A stretch of 64,000 nt of DNA from Streptomyces sp. Je 1-332 (GCF_040730185.1 NZ_CP160402.1:6200001-6264000), one strand, 5' to 3'; shown: positions 1 through 11,279, counted from the stretch's first letter. A program made the numbers and translations. The notes: generated by a model from the letters alone, not told the origin.

Positions 1-1
1 T

Positions 2-766
2 GACGCGCTCGCCGCGTCCGCTGTCGTGCCGACCCTGCTCACGGCGCTGTACCGGCTCGGTCAGGGGCTCGACCCCGTGGAGCCCCGCGACGACCTTTCG
101 TACGCGGCCAACTACCTCTACATGCTGACGGGTTCGGAGCCGGACGCGGACCGTGCGCGGGCAATCGAGCAGTACTTGATCTCAACCATTGATCATGGGT
201 TCAACGCGTCGACGTTCACGGCGAGGGTGATCACCTCGACGGGCGCGGATGTCGCGGCCTGCCTGGTGGGCGCCGTGGGTGCCCTCTCGGGCCCGCTGCA
301 CGGCGGGGCGCCGAGCCGCGCCCTCGACACTCTGGATGCCATCGGCAGCCCCGATCGCATCGACGGCTGGATCCGCGAACGGGTGCTCGCGGGGGACCGC
401 ATCATGGGCTTCGGCCACCCCGTGTACCGCACGGAGGACCCGCGTTCGCGCATGCTGCGGGGCATCGCGCAACAATTCGGCGGACCGATGGTGGAGTTCG
501 CCGTCGAGACCGAGCGTCAGGTCGAGACGATCCTCGCCGAACTCAAGCCCGGCCGCGAGCTGCACACCAACGTGGAGTTCTACGCGGGCGTGGTCATGGA
601 ACTGTGCGGCCTGCCACGCGAGATGTTCACGCCTACGTTCGCCGCGGCGAGGGTGGTGGGATGGGGGGCCAACATCCTGGAACAGGCGGAGGACTCGAAA
701 ATCATCCGGCCTGCGGCGCGGTACGTGGGGCCGGCTGCGCCGGAGGAGGTTCCGGCGCTCGGCTGA
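2..766 (+). CDS. Citrate synthase-family protein (5' end outside window)
   Basis: The frame is open from base 2, so the N-terminus lies upstream of the window; an internal GTG at 26 is not a convincing start. The visible 254 residues are the C-terminal two thirds of a citrate or 2-methylcitrate synthase, which condenses acetyl-CoA (or propionyl-CoA) with oxaloacetate in the cytoplasm. The family blocks GFNASTFTARV, GPLHGGAPSRA (first catalytic His) and GFGHPVYRTEDPRSRML (second catalytic His) are all present. The third catalytic position, Asp in NVDFY of classical enzymes, reads NVEFY here. It is the citrate-synthase-2 type found beside the main enzyme in streptomycetes; which acyl-CoA it prefers cannot be told from the sequence. 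Confidence 0.9.
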   Translation, partial: DALAASAVVPTLLTALYRLGQGLDPVEPRDDLSYAANYLYMLTGSEPDADRARAIEQYLISTIDHGFNASTFTARVITSTGADVAACLVGAVGALSGPLHGGAPSRALDTLDAIGSPDRIDGWIRERVLAGDRIMGFGHPVYRTEDPRSRMLRGIAQQFGGPMVEFAVETERQVETILAELKPGRELHTNVEFYAGVVMELCGLPREMFTPTFAAARVVGWGANILEQAEDSKIIRPAARYVGPAAPEEVPALG

Positions 767-899
767 GCGTGCTTCCGAAGAGGGTGCGTGCCTTCCGAGG
801 AGGGGCGTGCCTCTGCGGCCGGGGAGGGCAGCGGTCAGCCACGCACAGGCCGAGAGAGCCGACCGAAGACCGATCAGGCTGACCCGACGTCAACCCGCC

Positions 900-1136
900 C
901 TAGGCGTCGGGGATTTCTTCCTTGGCGCGGACCAGCGTCTCCCGGCTCACGATCACAATGCGTTCGTAGTCCGCTCGCGAGGCGTCGGGCGGAAGTTCCT
1001 TCTCGAGCGTCGCTGTTGCTTCTGTGCCGATGACAGCGAAGTTTCCGTCGCTGAGTTCGAATACATCCGGGCACGACTGTCCTGAGGCGCTGCCCCGCTG
1101 CTGCGGAGAGGCACCGATGCGGCGCACGATCTTCAA
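900..1136 (-). CDS. Small conserved hypothetical protein (78 aa)
   Basis: Cytoplasmic protein without signal or membrane segment, about 70-78 residues. It contains a SCPDVFELSDGNFAVIGTEAT block followed by an acidic stretch and ends in IPDA; I know this type of small protein from streptomycete genomes but not its function. The start drawn is TTG at 1136, preceded by gaggact; a GTG at 1127 is an alternative that removes three residues. It is on the same strand as, and just downstream of, the DUF6082-like gene, so the two may be co-transcribed. The base composition matches the neighbours. Confidence 0.6.
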   Translation of the reverse strand: MKIVRRIGASPQQRGSASGQSCPDVFELSDGNFAVIGTEATATLEKELPPDASRADYERIVIVSRETLVRAKEEIPDA

Positions 1137-1269
1137 CGGGGTAGTCCTCTAGAGCGTTTGCGGGCGCGCGTCCCGGGGTAGGACGCGCGCGCCTACCCTA
1201 GGGACTGGTGATGCCCGAAACAAGCTGGGTCAACACGGCGTGTGGCGTCACCGGAATGACCAACTCCCG

Positions 1270-1824
1270 TTATTCGCATGGGGGTTCGCCGACCACCCAC
1301 CATTCATCTGTATCCGCTTCCTCCAGATCCCGGATCAGCTTGTCGACCATTCGGCCCAGGCGGGCTTCGTCGGAAGCGTCCAGCAGGCTGGCCCTGTGGG
1401 GCTGAGTCGCCTTCCAGTAACTGCGGAAGATGGGGTTCTGGCAGATCAGGCGCAGGTGTCCGTGCACCTCTTCCCAGGTGAAGTTGCCGACGCGCCAGAA
1501 CAGCAGTGCGTTGGTGTACACGGCGTTGGCGAACAGGTACTGACGGAGGGTCCGGGTATCGAGTGTCACGTCGAAGGTGTCCAGGACGGCCGCCAGGTCA
1601 GGGTCGTCCATCGCCTTGCTGAGCATGTCGAACTGCAGTCGCTGCTGCGCTATCAAGGTGGCGTTGTGCTGGTGCTCGGACTGTTCGGTGCACGCGGTAC
1701 GCAGCCGCAGCGTCCCGTGCTTGCGTTGCTGAGCGGTCAGGGCCGTCAGTGCCCCGACAGCGAGAGCAAGGCCCGCGGTCGCGACGGACCCCAACCTCCG
1801 TATCCCAGATTTCTGTGTGGCCAT
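1270..1824 (-). CDS. DUF6082-like membrane-anchored protein
   Basis: 184 residues from the ATG at 1824; the longer open frame upstream lies opposite the cobW gene and is a shadow. An N-terminal hydrophobic segment (about residues 12-29, VATAGLALAVGALTALTA) makes it a single-pass membrane or secreted protein. The rest is helical and polar, with the pattern DPDLAAVLDTFD, then LRQYLFANAVYTN and LICQNPIFRSYW, typical of the actinomycete DUF6082 family, whose function is unknown. Several copies usually exist per streptomycete genome. A g-rich ribosome-binding stretch lies a few bases before the start. Confidence 0.65.
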   Translation of the reverse strand: MATQKSGIRRLGSVATAGLALAVGALTALTAQQRKHGTLRLRTACTEQSEHQHNATLIAQQRLQFDMLSKAMDDPDLAAVLDTFDVTLDTRTLRQYLFANAVYTNALLFWRVGNFTWEEVHGHLRLICQNPIFRSYWKATQPHRASLLDASDEARLGRMVDKLIRDLEEADTDEWWVVGEPPCE

Positions 1825-2145
1825 GTCAACCCCCGAATCGGCGACCGTCCGCCGGTCGTCGGATGCGGGTCGACAGGGTGAGGACCGGCGAGCGATGGGC
1901 GGCGCGCTTGCCGCCTTCCAGGATGCCGAGCGGCTCTGATCGGCTGGGAGGCGGAGAGGAGGCGCACGGAAGGCAGCTGTGGTCGCGTGTCCCGGCGCCG
2001 TGCCAGATGTGTGCCCCGCCTGCGCCGCTAACAATCGTTCACTTCGCGGCGTTTCTACGCGCTCGTATGCTGGGGCGGCATTCAATCGTCGTACGGGAGC
2101 CGGTGCTCGCGCCGGTGCACGCGTCAGGGTGAAAGGGGTCGCACG
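1825..2145. other. Divergent intergenic region, 321 bp
   Basis: Spacer between the divergent DUF6082-like and CobW-like genes, so it should hold both promoters. I see no credible ORF or strong hairpin, and no obvious AT-rich Zur-type palindrome that would tie the GTPase to zinc. A gaaagggg ribosome-binding site lies just before the TTG start at 2146. Confidence 0.5.
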
Positions 2146-3198
2146 TTGACTCAGCGGAACGTCGGGCAGGTCCCGGTCCTCGTCCTCACCGGCTTCCTCG
2201 GTTCCGGCAAGACGACCCTGCTCAATCATCTGCTCCACCGCAGCGGCGGCACCCGGATCGGGGCGATCGTCAATGACTTCGGGGCCATCGAGATCGATGC
2301 CATGGCCGTCGCCGGGCAGCTCGGGGACTCCACCGTCTCGCTCGGCAATGGGTGTCTCTGCTGTGCCGTGGACGCCAGTGAGCTCGACGTCTATCTGGAG
2401 AAGCTCGCTCAGCCCTCCGCCCGCATCGATCTCATCGTCATCGAGGCCAGCGGGCTCGCCGAGCCGCAGGAGCTCGTGAAGATGGTCCTGGCCAGCGAGA
2501 ATCCGCACATCGTGTACGGAGGGCTCGTCGAGGTCGTCGACGCCGCCGAGTTCGACTCCACCCGGGAGCGGCATCCCGAGGTCGACCGGCATCTGGGGAT
2601 CGCGGATCTTGTCGTCGTCAACAAAGTCGACCGCGTCGCCGAGGGCGAGCGGGAACGGGTCATCGGCGTCGTCCGCGGGTTCACCGATCGCGCGGCCGTG
2701 GTCGGAGCCTCGTACGGGCGCGTCGATGTCGAGATGCTCCTCGACCGCAAGCCCGTGGGGGAGCGGGTCGGACAGCTTTCGTTTGACGACCTGCACAGTC
2801 ATCAGCAGGACGAGGGTCACCACGACCACCTGCACTCCGCCTACGAGAGCCTCTCCTTCTCCTCCGAAATGCCCATGAGCCCCCGCCCGTTCATGGCCCT
2901 CCTCGACAGTCGGCCCGAAGGGCTCTACCGCATCAAGGGGTACGTCGATTTCGGCGCCGCCGACCCGCGCAACAAGTACGCCGTGCACGCCGTGGGGCGG
3001 TTCCTGCGTTTCTACCCCGAGCCGTGGGCCCCGGGGGAGCCCCGGCTCACCCAGCTCGTCCTCATCGGGTCCGGCATCGACGTACCGGCTCTGGAGAAGG
3101 AGCTCGAGGCGGCACGTGAGTACGCCCCACAGGGCAGTGCCGATGAGCACAGCATGTGGGGCGTACTGAGGTACGTACAGGAGCCGGAGGGCGACTGA
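2146..3198 (+). CDS. CobW/ZNG1-type metallochaperone GTPase
   Basis: 350 residues, the usual family length. COG0523 GTPases use GTP hydrolysis to hand a metal (zinc, cobalt or others) to a client protein. Visible motifs: P-loop GFLGSGKTT near residue 15-23, the metal-binding GNGCLCC (CxCC), a Walker B-like region around LIVIEASGLAEP, NKVD for guanine, and a His-rich stretch HQQDEGHHDHLH before the C-terminal CobW_C domain. The start is a TTG with a good gaaagggg Shine-Dalgarno; no better start lies upstream. The stop codon is directly adjacent to the stop of the convergent parC. Which metal it serves cannot be read from the sequence. Confidence 0.9.
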   Translation: MTQRNVGQVPVLVLTGFLGSGKTTLLNHLLHRSGGTRIGAIVNDFGAIEIDAMAVAGQLGDSTVSLGNGCLCCAVDASELDVYLEKLAQPSARIDLIVIEASGLAEPQELVKMVLASENPHIVYGGLVEVVDAAEFDSTRERHPEVDRHLGIADLVVVNKVDRVAEGERERVIGVVRGFTDRAAVVGASYGRVDVEMLLDRKPVGERVGQLSFDDLHSHQQDEGHHDHLHSAYESLSFSSEMPMSPRPFMALLDSRPEGLYRIKGYVDFGAADPRNKYAVHAVGRFLRFYPEPWAPGEPRLTQLVLIGSGIDVPALEKELEAAREYAPQGSADEHSMWGVLRYVQEPEGD

Positions 3199-5652
<2,454 letters not shown>

Positions 5653-5687
5653 CGCTGCTGCGGCTCCTTCTCGGTGTCTGCCAGGGC

Positions 5688-5733
5688 ATCAACAAGATCT
5701 GACGCCGACCATCAACGGGATCTGACGCCGACC
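5688..5733. repeat. Two tandem copies of a 23-bp unit
   Basis: Units at 5688-5710 and 5711-5733 are identical except for two bases (aacaag versus aacggg) and share gatctgacgccgacc. They lie between the divergent parC and M16 peptidase genes, about 35 bp upstream of the parC start, so they could be a tandem operator or a simple duplication. Confidence 0.8.
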
Positions 5734-5888
5734 ATTGTGGACTGTCCCACTGACAACGCCGACCACGACCCGGACTTCGACCACGACTACGCCGAGCGCG
5801 GAGCGGGAACTTCGCCGGTTGTCAGCACGCTTGCATACAGTGGCAGGACTGGCAGAATTTCCAGCTTTTCGCGATCGAAGGGACGTAC

Positions 5889-7241
5889 ATGCCCATGGGT
5901 CACACGGCCACAGCCGAGGCCGGCTCCGGCGGCCTGACAGCGACCGAGCACCGGCTGGCCAACGGCCTGCGCGTGGTGCTCTCCGAGGACCACCTGACCC
6001 CGGTCGCCGCGGTCTGCCTCTGGTACGACGTCGGCTCGCGCCACGAGGTCAAGGGGCGTACGGGCCTCGCGCACCTCTTCGAGCACCTCATGTTCCAGGG
6101 CTCGAAGCAGGTGCAGGGCAACGGCCACTTCGAGCTGGTCCAGGGCGCCGGCGGTTCGCTCAACGGCACCACGAGCTTCGAGCGCACCAACTACTTCGAG
6201 ACGATGCCCACACACCAGCTCGAGCTGGCCCTGTGGCTGGAAGCCGACCGCATGGGCTCGCTGCTCTCCGCGCTCGACGAAGAATCCATGGAGAATCAGC
6301 GGGACGTCGTCAAGAACGAGCGCCGCCAGCGCTACGACAACGTCCCGTACGGCACGGCGTTCGAGAAGCTGACCGCCCTCTCGTACCCCGAGGGCCACCC
6401 CTACCACCACACCCCGATCGGCTCCATGGCGGACCTGGACGCGGCGACGCTGGAGGACGCGCGGCACTTCTTCCGTACGTACTACGCGCCCAACAACGCG
6501 GTCCTTTCGGTCGTCGGCGACATCGACCCGGAGCAGACGCTCGCCTGGGTGGAGAAGTACTTCGGGTCGATCCCCTCGCACGACGGCAAGCAGCCGCCGC
6601 GCGACGGCTCGCTGCCCGACATCATCGGCAAGGAGCTGCGCGAGGTCGTCGAGGAAGAGGTCCCGGCCCGCGCCCTGATGGCCGCCTACCGCCTCCCGGA
6701 GGACGGCACGCGCGCGTGCGACGCGGCCGACCTGGCGCTCACGGTCCTCGGCAGCGGCGAGTCGTCCCGCCTCTACAACCGCCTCGTGCGCCGCGACCGC
6801 ACCGCCGTGGCGGCCGGGTTCGGCCTGCTGCGGCTTGCCGGAGCCCCCTCGCTCGGCTGGCTGGACGTGAAGACGTCGGGCGACGTGGAGGTCCCGGTCA
6901 TCGAGGCCGCCGTCGACGAGGAGCTCGCCCGCTTCGCGGAAGAGGGCCCCACCGACGAGGAGATGGAGCGCGCCCAGGCACAGCTGGAGCGCGAGTGGCT
7001 CGACCGCCTCTCCACGGTCTCCGGCCGCGCGGACGAACTCTGCCGGTACGCCGTCCTGTTCGGTGACCCGCAGCTCGCCCTCACCGCCGTCAAGCGCGTC
7101 CTGGAGGTCACCGCCGAAGAGGTCAAGGCGGCCGCGGCGGCCCGCCTGCGGCCCGACAACCGCGCGGTGCTCGTGTACGAACCCATCGCCCCCGAGGCCG
7201 ACGAAGCCACCGACGAGGACGAAGAGGAGGCGGCGAAGTGA
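5889..7241 (+). CDS. M16 family zinc peptidase, catalytic subunit
   Basis: 450 residues with the inverted zinc motif HLFEH at about residues 62-66 and the downstream glutamate of NERRQR at about 144, the full ligand set of insulinase-type peptidases. No signal peptide is visible, so it probably acts in the cytoplasm on peptides. It forms a two-gene unit with the next gene (GTGA overlap), which lacks the motif. This is the classic bacterial M16B layout, in which an active and an inactive subunit form a heterodimer, as in mitochondrial processing peptidase. The start ATG at 5889 is followed by a second ATG two codons later that could also serve. Confidence 0.92.
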   Translation: MPMGHTATAEAGSGGLTATEHRLANGLRVVLSEDHLTPVAAVCLWYDVGSRHEVKGRTGLAHLFEHLMFQGSKQVQGNGHFELVQGAGGSLNGTTSFERTNYFETMPTHQLELALWLEADRMGSLLSALDEESMENQRDVVKNERRQRYDNVPYGTAFEKLTALSYPEGHPYHHTPIGSMADLDAATLEDARHFFRTYYAPNNAVLSVVGDIDPEQTLAWVEKYFGSIPSHDGKQPPRDGSLPDIIGKELREVVEEEVPARALMAAYRLPEDGTRACDAADLALTVLGSGESSRLYNRLVRRDRTAVAAGFGLLRLAGAPSLGWLDVKTSGDVEVPVIEAAVDEELARFAEEGPTDEEMERAQAQLEREWLDRLSTVSGRADELCRYAVLFGDPQLALTAVKRVLEVTAEEVKAAAAARLRPDNRAVLVYEPIAPEADEATDEDEEEAAK

Positions 7242-8623
7242 GCGAGGCCGCAACGATGCAGTTCCACCCGCAGCCCCAGGCGGGCACCGCACGGCCGTGG
7301 GCCTTCCCCGCGCCCGAGCGCGCCACCCTGGACAACGGCCTCACCGTGCTGCGTTGCCACCGCCCCGGCCAGCAGGTCGTCGCCGTGGAGGTCCACCTCG
7401 AGGCGCCGCTCGAAGCCGAGCCCGCGGGCCTGGACGGCGTCGCCACGATCATGGCGAGGGCCTTCAACGAAGGCACCGACAAGCACTCCGCCGAGGACTT
7501 CGCCGCCGAACTCGACCGCTGCGGCGCCACCATGGACGCGCACGCCGACCACCCCGGCGTCCGGGTCTCCCTCGAAGTCCCGCTCTCGCGCCTCCCGAAG
7601 GCGCTCGGCCTGCTCTCCGACGCCCTGCGGGCCCCCGCCTTCGCGGACAGCGAGATCGAACGCCTCGTACGCAACCGCCTGGACGAGATCCCGCACGAGG
7701 CAGCGAACCCGGGGCGCCGCGCCGCAAAGGAGCTGTCCCGGCAGCTCTTCCCGGCGACCTCCCGCATGTCGCGCCCCCGCCAGGGCACCGAGGAGACGGT
7801 CACGGCCATCGACTCGGCCGCCGTGCGCACCTTCTACGAGAAGCACGTGCGTCCCGCGACGGCGACCGCCGTGATCGTGGGCGACCTGACCGGCGTCGAC
7901 CTGGACGCCGTTCTCGCCGACACCATCGGCGCCTGGACGGGTGGCACCGCCGAGCCGCGTCCGGTGCCCCCGGTGACCGCGGACGACACCGGACGTGTCG
8001 TCATCGTGGACCGCCCGGGAGCCGTCCAGACGCAGTTGCTCATCGGCCGCGTGGGCCCGGACCGGCACGACCGCGTCTGGCCCGCCCAGGTGCTCGGCAC
8101 GTACTGCCTGGGCGGCACCCTCACCTCACGCCTGGACCGCGTCCTGCGCGAGGAGAAGGGATACACCTACGGCGTACGGTCGTTCGCCCAGGTCCTGCGT
8201 TCCGCTCCGGACGGCAGCGGCGCGGCGATGCTCGCCATCAGCGGCTCCGTGGACACCGAGTCCACCGGTCCGGCCCTCGACGACCTGTGGAAGGTCCTGC
8301 GCACCCTCGCGGCCGACGGCCTCACGGACGCCGAGCGCGACGTCGCCGTGCAAAATCTGGTGGGCGTGGCCCCGCTCAAGTACGAGATGGCGGCGTCCGT
8401 CGCGGCCACCCTCGCCGACCAGGTCGAGCAGCACCTGCCGGACGACTTCCAGGCCCAGCTGTACCGCCAGTTGGCCGAGACCGGCACCGTGGAGGCCACC
8501 GCCGCCGTGGTGAGCGCCTTCCCCGTGGACCGTCTGGTGACGGTGCTCGTCGGAGACGCTTCGCAGATCGAGGAGCCCGTCAGGGCGCTCGGTATCGGTG
8601 AAGTGAGTGTGGTCACGGGGTGA
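7238..8623 (+). CDS. M16 family peptidase, non-catalytic partner
   Basis: 461 residues with the same fold as its upstream neighbour (N-terminal PF00675-like and C-terminal PF05193-like halves, e.g. EEKGYTYGVRS near the end), but no HxxEH. Zinc binding is therefore absent and the protein is expected to complete the substrate cage of the heterodimer. GTG at 7238 overlaps the previous stop by four bases, indicating translational coupling. A long hairpin follows the stop. Confidence 0.9.
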   Translation: MSEAATMQFHPQPQAGTARPWAFPAPERATLDNGLTVLRCHRPGQQVVAVEVHLEAPLEAEPAGLDGVATIMARAFNEGTDKHSAEDFAAELDRCGATMDAHADHPGVRVSLEVPLSRLPKALGLLSDALRAPAFADSEIERLVRNRLDEIPHEAANPGRRAAKELSRQLFPATSRMSRPRQGTEETVTAIDSAAVRTFYEKHVRPATATAVIVGDLTGVDLDAVLADTIGAWTGGTAEPRPVPPVTADDTGRVVIVDRPGAVQTQLLIGRVGPDRHDRVWPAQVLGTYCLGGTLTSRLDRVLREEKGYTYGVRSFAQVLRSAPDGSGAAMLAISGSVDTESTGPALDDLWKVLRTLAADGLTDAERDVAVQNLVGVAPLKYEMAASVAATLADQVEQHLPDDFQAQLYRQLAETGTVEATAAVVSAFPVDRLVTVLVGDASQIEEPVRALGIGEVSVVTG

Positions 8624-8655
8624 GCGCGGGGTGCGCGCGGACTGAGTGACAGTCA

Positions 8656-8709
8656 GGACATATCGGGGCCCCGGTGGCGAGAAAACGCTACTGGGGTCCT
8701 CATATGTCC
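8656..8709 (+). terminator. Long imperfect hairpin after the M16 pair
   Basis: Arms 8656-8675 and 8690-8709 pair through a perfect 8-bp base (ggacatat with atatgtcc) and a further ten pairs including G-U, around a 14-base loop. It lies 32 bp after the second M16 stop, so it most likely ends that transcript; there is no T-run, as is common in streptomycetes. Confidence 0.6.
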
Positions 8710-8850
8710 GAATTGGTATGGAGGTTACGTGTCTGACCTGTGGCGTGCGCTACAAAAGCTCTGATCCGTTTGTCGTTTGAAAGATGACCCGCTTAGCGTC
8801 TGGTCCGGCTGTTCGTCATGCAGTACGCCGCGCCCGCGGCACCGGACAGT

Positions 8851-8999
8851 CATCGCCGAGTCCCCGTACGGCGCGAGCCAGGGGAGCCGGGGACCCACAT
8901 GTCCCTTGGGGTGAATCGGGAACCTCGCCGTGAGGTGAGGGACCCGTAGGAGACCTTCCTGCTCCGAACCCGTCAGCTAACCCGGTAGGCGAGAAGGAA
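8851..8999 (+). ncRNA. c-di-AMP (ydaO/yuaA-type) riboswitch
   Basis: The leader of the M23 peptidase gene matches the ydaO class: tcgccgagtccccg at the 5' side, ggggagccggggacccac, the cgccgtgaggtgaggg segment, then cgaacccgtcagctaac and the closing ggtaggcgagaaggaag. In Streptomyces this element sits before cell-wall hydrolase genes such as rpfA and turns them off when cyclic di-AMP is high. The exact ends are approximate. Only about 20 bases separate it from the ATG at 9019, so control could be by termination or by hiding the ribosome-binding site. Confidence 0.88.
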
Positions 9000-9018
9000 G
9001 GAAAGGATCAGCCGCTTC

Positions 9019-9822
9019 ATGGCGTTCACCCGTGCCACCGGGAAGCACCGTCGCCCGAGCCGCCTCACGCGTACGACCGCGAACGTGGCGGGCGTCGCCG
9101 CCCTCACCACCACCGGTGTCATCGGAGGCCTGGCCGCTCCGGCGCTCGCCGCCGACGACGCGGTGACTCCCCAGCACACCGGCCTCACCCAGGCGATCTC
9201 CGTGGGCGACTCGCTCGCCCAGAGCGTCGACGCGCAGGCCGCTGCCCAGCAGCAGGCCGCCGACGACGCCGCAGCGGCCAAGAAGGCCGAAGAGGCCGCC
9301 AAGAAGAAGGCCGAGGAGGCCAAGCGCAAGGCCGAGGCCGCGGCGAAGGCCAAGGCCAAGAAGGAGCGCGAGGCCAAGGAGCGTGCCGCGCGCGAGGCCG
9401 AGCGCAAGCGCCTCAACAGCTACGTGTCGCCGATCACCGGCTCGACCATCTCCACGGGCTACCAGACCGGTGGCGCCATGTGGTCCTCCGGCAGCCACAC
9501 CGGCGTCGACTTCCACGCCGCGTCCGGCACCTCGGTCCACGCGGTCGGCTCCGGCACCGTCGTGGAGGCCGGCTGGGGCGGCGCCTACGGCAACAACGTG
9601 GTCATCAAGATGAACGACGGCACGTACACCCAGTACGGCCACATGTCGTCCCTCGGTGTCACGGTCGGCCAGGCGGTCACTCCGGGCCAGCAGATCGGCC
9701 TCTCCGGCTCCACCGGCAACTCCAGCGGCCCGCACCTGCACTTCGAGGCCCGCACCGGCGCGGACTACGGCACGGACATCGACCCGGTCTCCTACCTCCG
9801 CTCGCACGGCGTCAACGTCTGA
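9019..9822 (+). CDS. Secreted M23 (LytM) peptidoglycan endopeptidase
   Basis: 267 residues. The N-terminus is a signal peptide (basic KHRRPSRLTRT, a hydrophobic stretch, cleavage likely after APALA). It is followed by a lysine/alanine/glutamate-rich coiled coil (about residues 75-130, many KAEEA-like repeats) and a C-terminal LytM domain. Zinc ligands are visible in HTGVDF (His160, Asp164) and HLHFE (His239/His241). It should cut peptide cross-links in the wall; the coiled coil may position or autoinhibit it, as in other LytM proteins. Expression is under the upstream c-di-AMP riboswitch, linking wall remodelling to osmotic state. Confidence 0.93.
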   Translation: MAFTRATGKHRRPSRLTRTTANVAGVAALTTTGVIGGLAAPALAADDAVTPQHTGLTQAISVGDSLAQSVDAQAAAQQQAADDAAAAKKAEEAAKKKAEEAKRKAEAAAKAKAKKEREAKERAAREAERKRLNSYVSPITGSTISTGYQTGGAMWSSGSHTGVDFHAASGTSVHAVGSGTVVEAGWGGAYGNNVVIKMNDGTYTQYGHMSSLGVTVGQAVTPGQQIGLSGSTGNSSGPHLHFEARTGADYGTDIDPVSYLRSHGVNV

Positions 9823-9867
9823 TCCCGGAGATCCAAGGCGGTCGCACGAAGCGCACCTGATTCACCG

Positions 9868-9898
9868 AAAGCCCCGGTTCGTCGAGAGCCGGGGCTTT
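9868..9898 (+). terminator. Terminator hairpin of the M23 peptidase gene
   Basis: A perfect 10-bp stem, aaagccccgg (9868-9877) with ccggggcttt (9889-9898), and an 11-base loop, 46 bp after the stop codon. Confidence 0.85.
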
Positions 9899-10035
9899 CG
9901 CCGTTCCCGTATCTCCGTTGGCCAAAAGTATCCCCGGATTTCGGCCGACCGTCGGAAATTCGGCCGCTCTGCAATAGAGTCGCCGAGCAGGCGTCGATCG
10001 ACCGCGTTTCGCGGGGATTAAGGCGGAGGTCAGTC

Positions 10036-10722
10036 ATGCACATTCCCGCGCACTCGGTATGCACGGCCATCCGGGACGACATCGTCTCCGGTGTCTACGA
10101 ACGGGGCGGCCGGCTCACCGAGGAACTGCTCGCGCGCCGCTACGGAGTCTCCCGCGTCCCTGTCCGCGAGGCCCTGCGCACCCTGGAGGCCGAGGGCTTC
10201 GTCGTCACGCGCCGGCACGCGGGCGCGTGCGTCGCCGAGCCCACCGAGCGGGACGCTGCCGACCTCCTGGAGGTCCGCGCGCTCCTGGAGCCGCTGGGCG
10301 CGGCCCGCGCCGCACAGCGCCGCACGGAGGCGCACCTGAAGGTCCTGCGCGGCCTCGTCAGGCTCGGCCAGGAGCGATCGAGGCACGGTCGGAGCGAGGA
10401 TCTGCGCTCCCTGGACGGCTGGTTCCACGAGACGCTCGCCCAGGCGTCCGGCAGCCCCGGCCTCACGGCACTGCTCACCCAGCTCCGGCACAAGATCGCG
10501 TGGATGTACGTGGTCGAGGCGACGGCCGCCCCCGCCGAGGCCTGGGCGGAGCACGCCGCGATCGTCGACGCGGTCGCCCGCGGGGACGCGGAGCGGGCCC
10601 GTGCGCTCACCGCTCAGCACGTGGAGCGGACGGCCTCCGCGCACCGGCCGCGCTTCGTGCGCCAGCTTTCCGGTGTGAGGGGTTCGCAACCTTCCGTAAA
10701 CACAGCGGGTCTTCGGCTTTAA
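10036..10722 (+). CDS. GntR-family regulator, FadR/FCD subgroup
   Basis: 228 residues. The N-terminal winged helix has the GntR pattern LTEELLARRYGVSRVPVREAL and a wing ending RHAGACV. The C-terminal all-helical FCD domain (from about residue 75, LLEVRALLEPLGAARAA) binds an organic acid or similar effector, often with a metal. The ATG follows a gcggaggt Shine-Dalgarno. It stands alone between terminators with no obvious metabolic partner, so its ligand and targets are unknown. Its 3' end and ptsH converge on a shared hairpin. Confidence 0.85.
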   Translation: MHIPAHSVCTAIRDDIVSGVYERGGRLTEELLARRYGVSRVPVREALRTLEAEGFVVTRRHAGACVAEPTERDAADLLEVRALLEPLGAARAAQRRTEAHLKVLRGLVRLGQERSRHGRSEDLRSLDGWFHETLAQASGSPGLTALLTQLRHKIAWMYVVEATAAPAEAWAEHAAIVDAVARGDAERARALTAQHVERTASAHRPRFVRQLSGVRGSQPSVNTAGLRL

Positions 10723-10806
10723 CAGAGGCGCCGTATACAAAGAAGTGCATAGAAGCGCTATTGGGCGGGGCATTATTTCTGCTGCCCGAATAGCGGCAAG
10801 AAAACA

Positions 10807-10844
10807 CTGAAGGGCCAACCCCTATTTCGGGGCAGGCCCTTCAG
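10807..10844. terminator. Bidirectional hairpin between gntR-type gene and ptsH
   Basis: Outer arms ctgaagggcc (10807-10816) and ggcccttcag (10835-10844) are perfectly complementary, with an inner cccc/gggg pairing around tattt. It lies between convergent genes and probably terminates both. Confidence 0.85.
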
Positions 10845-10864
10845 CGTATGAGTTCCAGTCTTTA

Positions 10865-11146
10865 TCAGACGGTCTCGGGAAGCTCCTCAAGGCCGTCCGC
10901 GACCAGCTTCGCCAGACGGTCGAGAGCGGCGTCCGCGCCCTCGGCGTCGGAGGCGAGGGTGATCTCCTCGCCGCCCTGCGCGCCCAGACCGAGCACCGCG
11001 AGCATGGAGGCGGCGTTCACGGGGTTGCCGTCAGCCTTGGCGATCGTCACGGGGACGCCGGCGGCGGTGGCCGCGCGGACGAAGATGGAGGCGGGTCGGG
11101 CGTGGAGGCCCTCGGCCCAGCCGACGTTGACGCGGCGCTCAGCCAT
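10865..11146 (-). CDS. ptsH: Phosphocarrier protein HPr
   Basis: 93 residues from the ATG at 11146; an earlier in-frame ATG at 11173 would add nine residues not typical of HPr. It passes phosphate from enzyme I to PTS sugar permeases. The active-site histidine is His15 in GLHARPAS, and the second conserved helix block is NAASMLAVLGLGAQ. The Ser region is retained although HPr-kinase regulation is not established in streptomycetes. It is monocistronic, flanked by the shared terminator and the divergent acyltransferase gene. Confidence 0.93.
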   Translation of the reverse strand: MAERRVNVGWAEGLHARPASIFVRAATAAGVPVTIAKADGNPVNAASMLAVLGLGAQGGEEITLASDAEGADAALDRLAKLVADGLEELPETV

Positions 11147-11279
11147 GTGTTGCTGCCCTTCCAGATGACTCACAGTTGTCTAGACCAGTGTCTCATGCCG
11201 TCACGAGTGCTCCGCCGGCCGTTCGACGTCTCCTAGCCTGCCCCGGTCGCGGCGCCGCCGCGACCCGTACTCTGGGCCC

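Noticed and set aside
2020..2145. Zur box upstream of the CobW-like GTPase
   Set aside because: I looked for an AT-rich tgaaaatgattttca-like palindrome and found none, so zinc regulation is not claimed.
1825..3150. Long minus-strand extension in front of the DUF6082-like gene
   Set aside because: It lies opposite the cobW gene, has shadow composition, and the ATG at 1824 with the membrane segment directly after it is the natural start.
5787..7292. 501-codon minus-strand frame over the M16 peptidase
   Set aside because: Shadow frame; the plus strand encodes the zinc motif protein with proper start and coupling.
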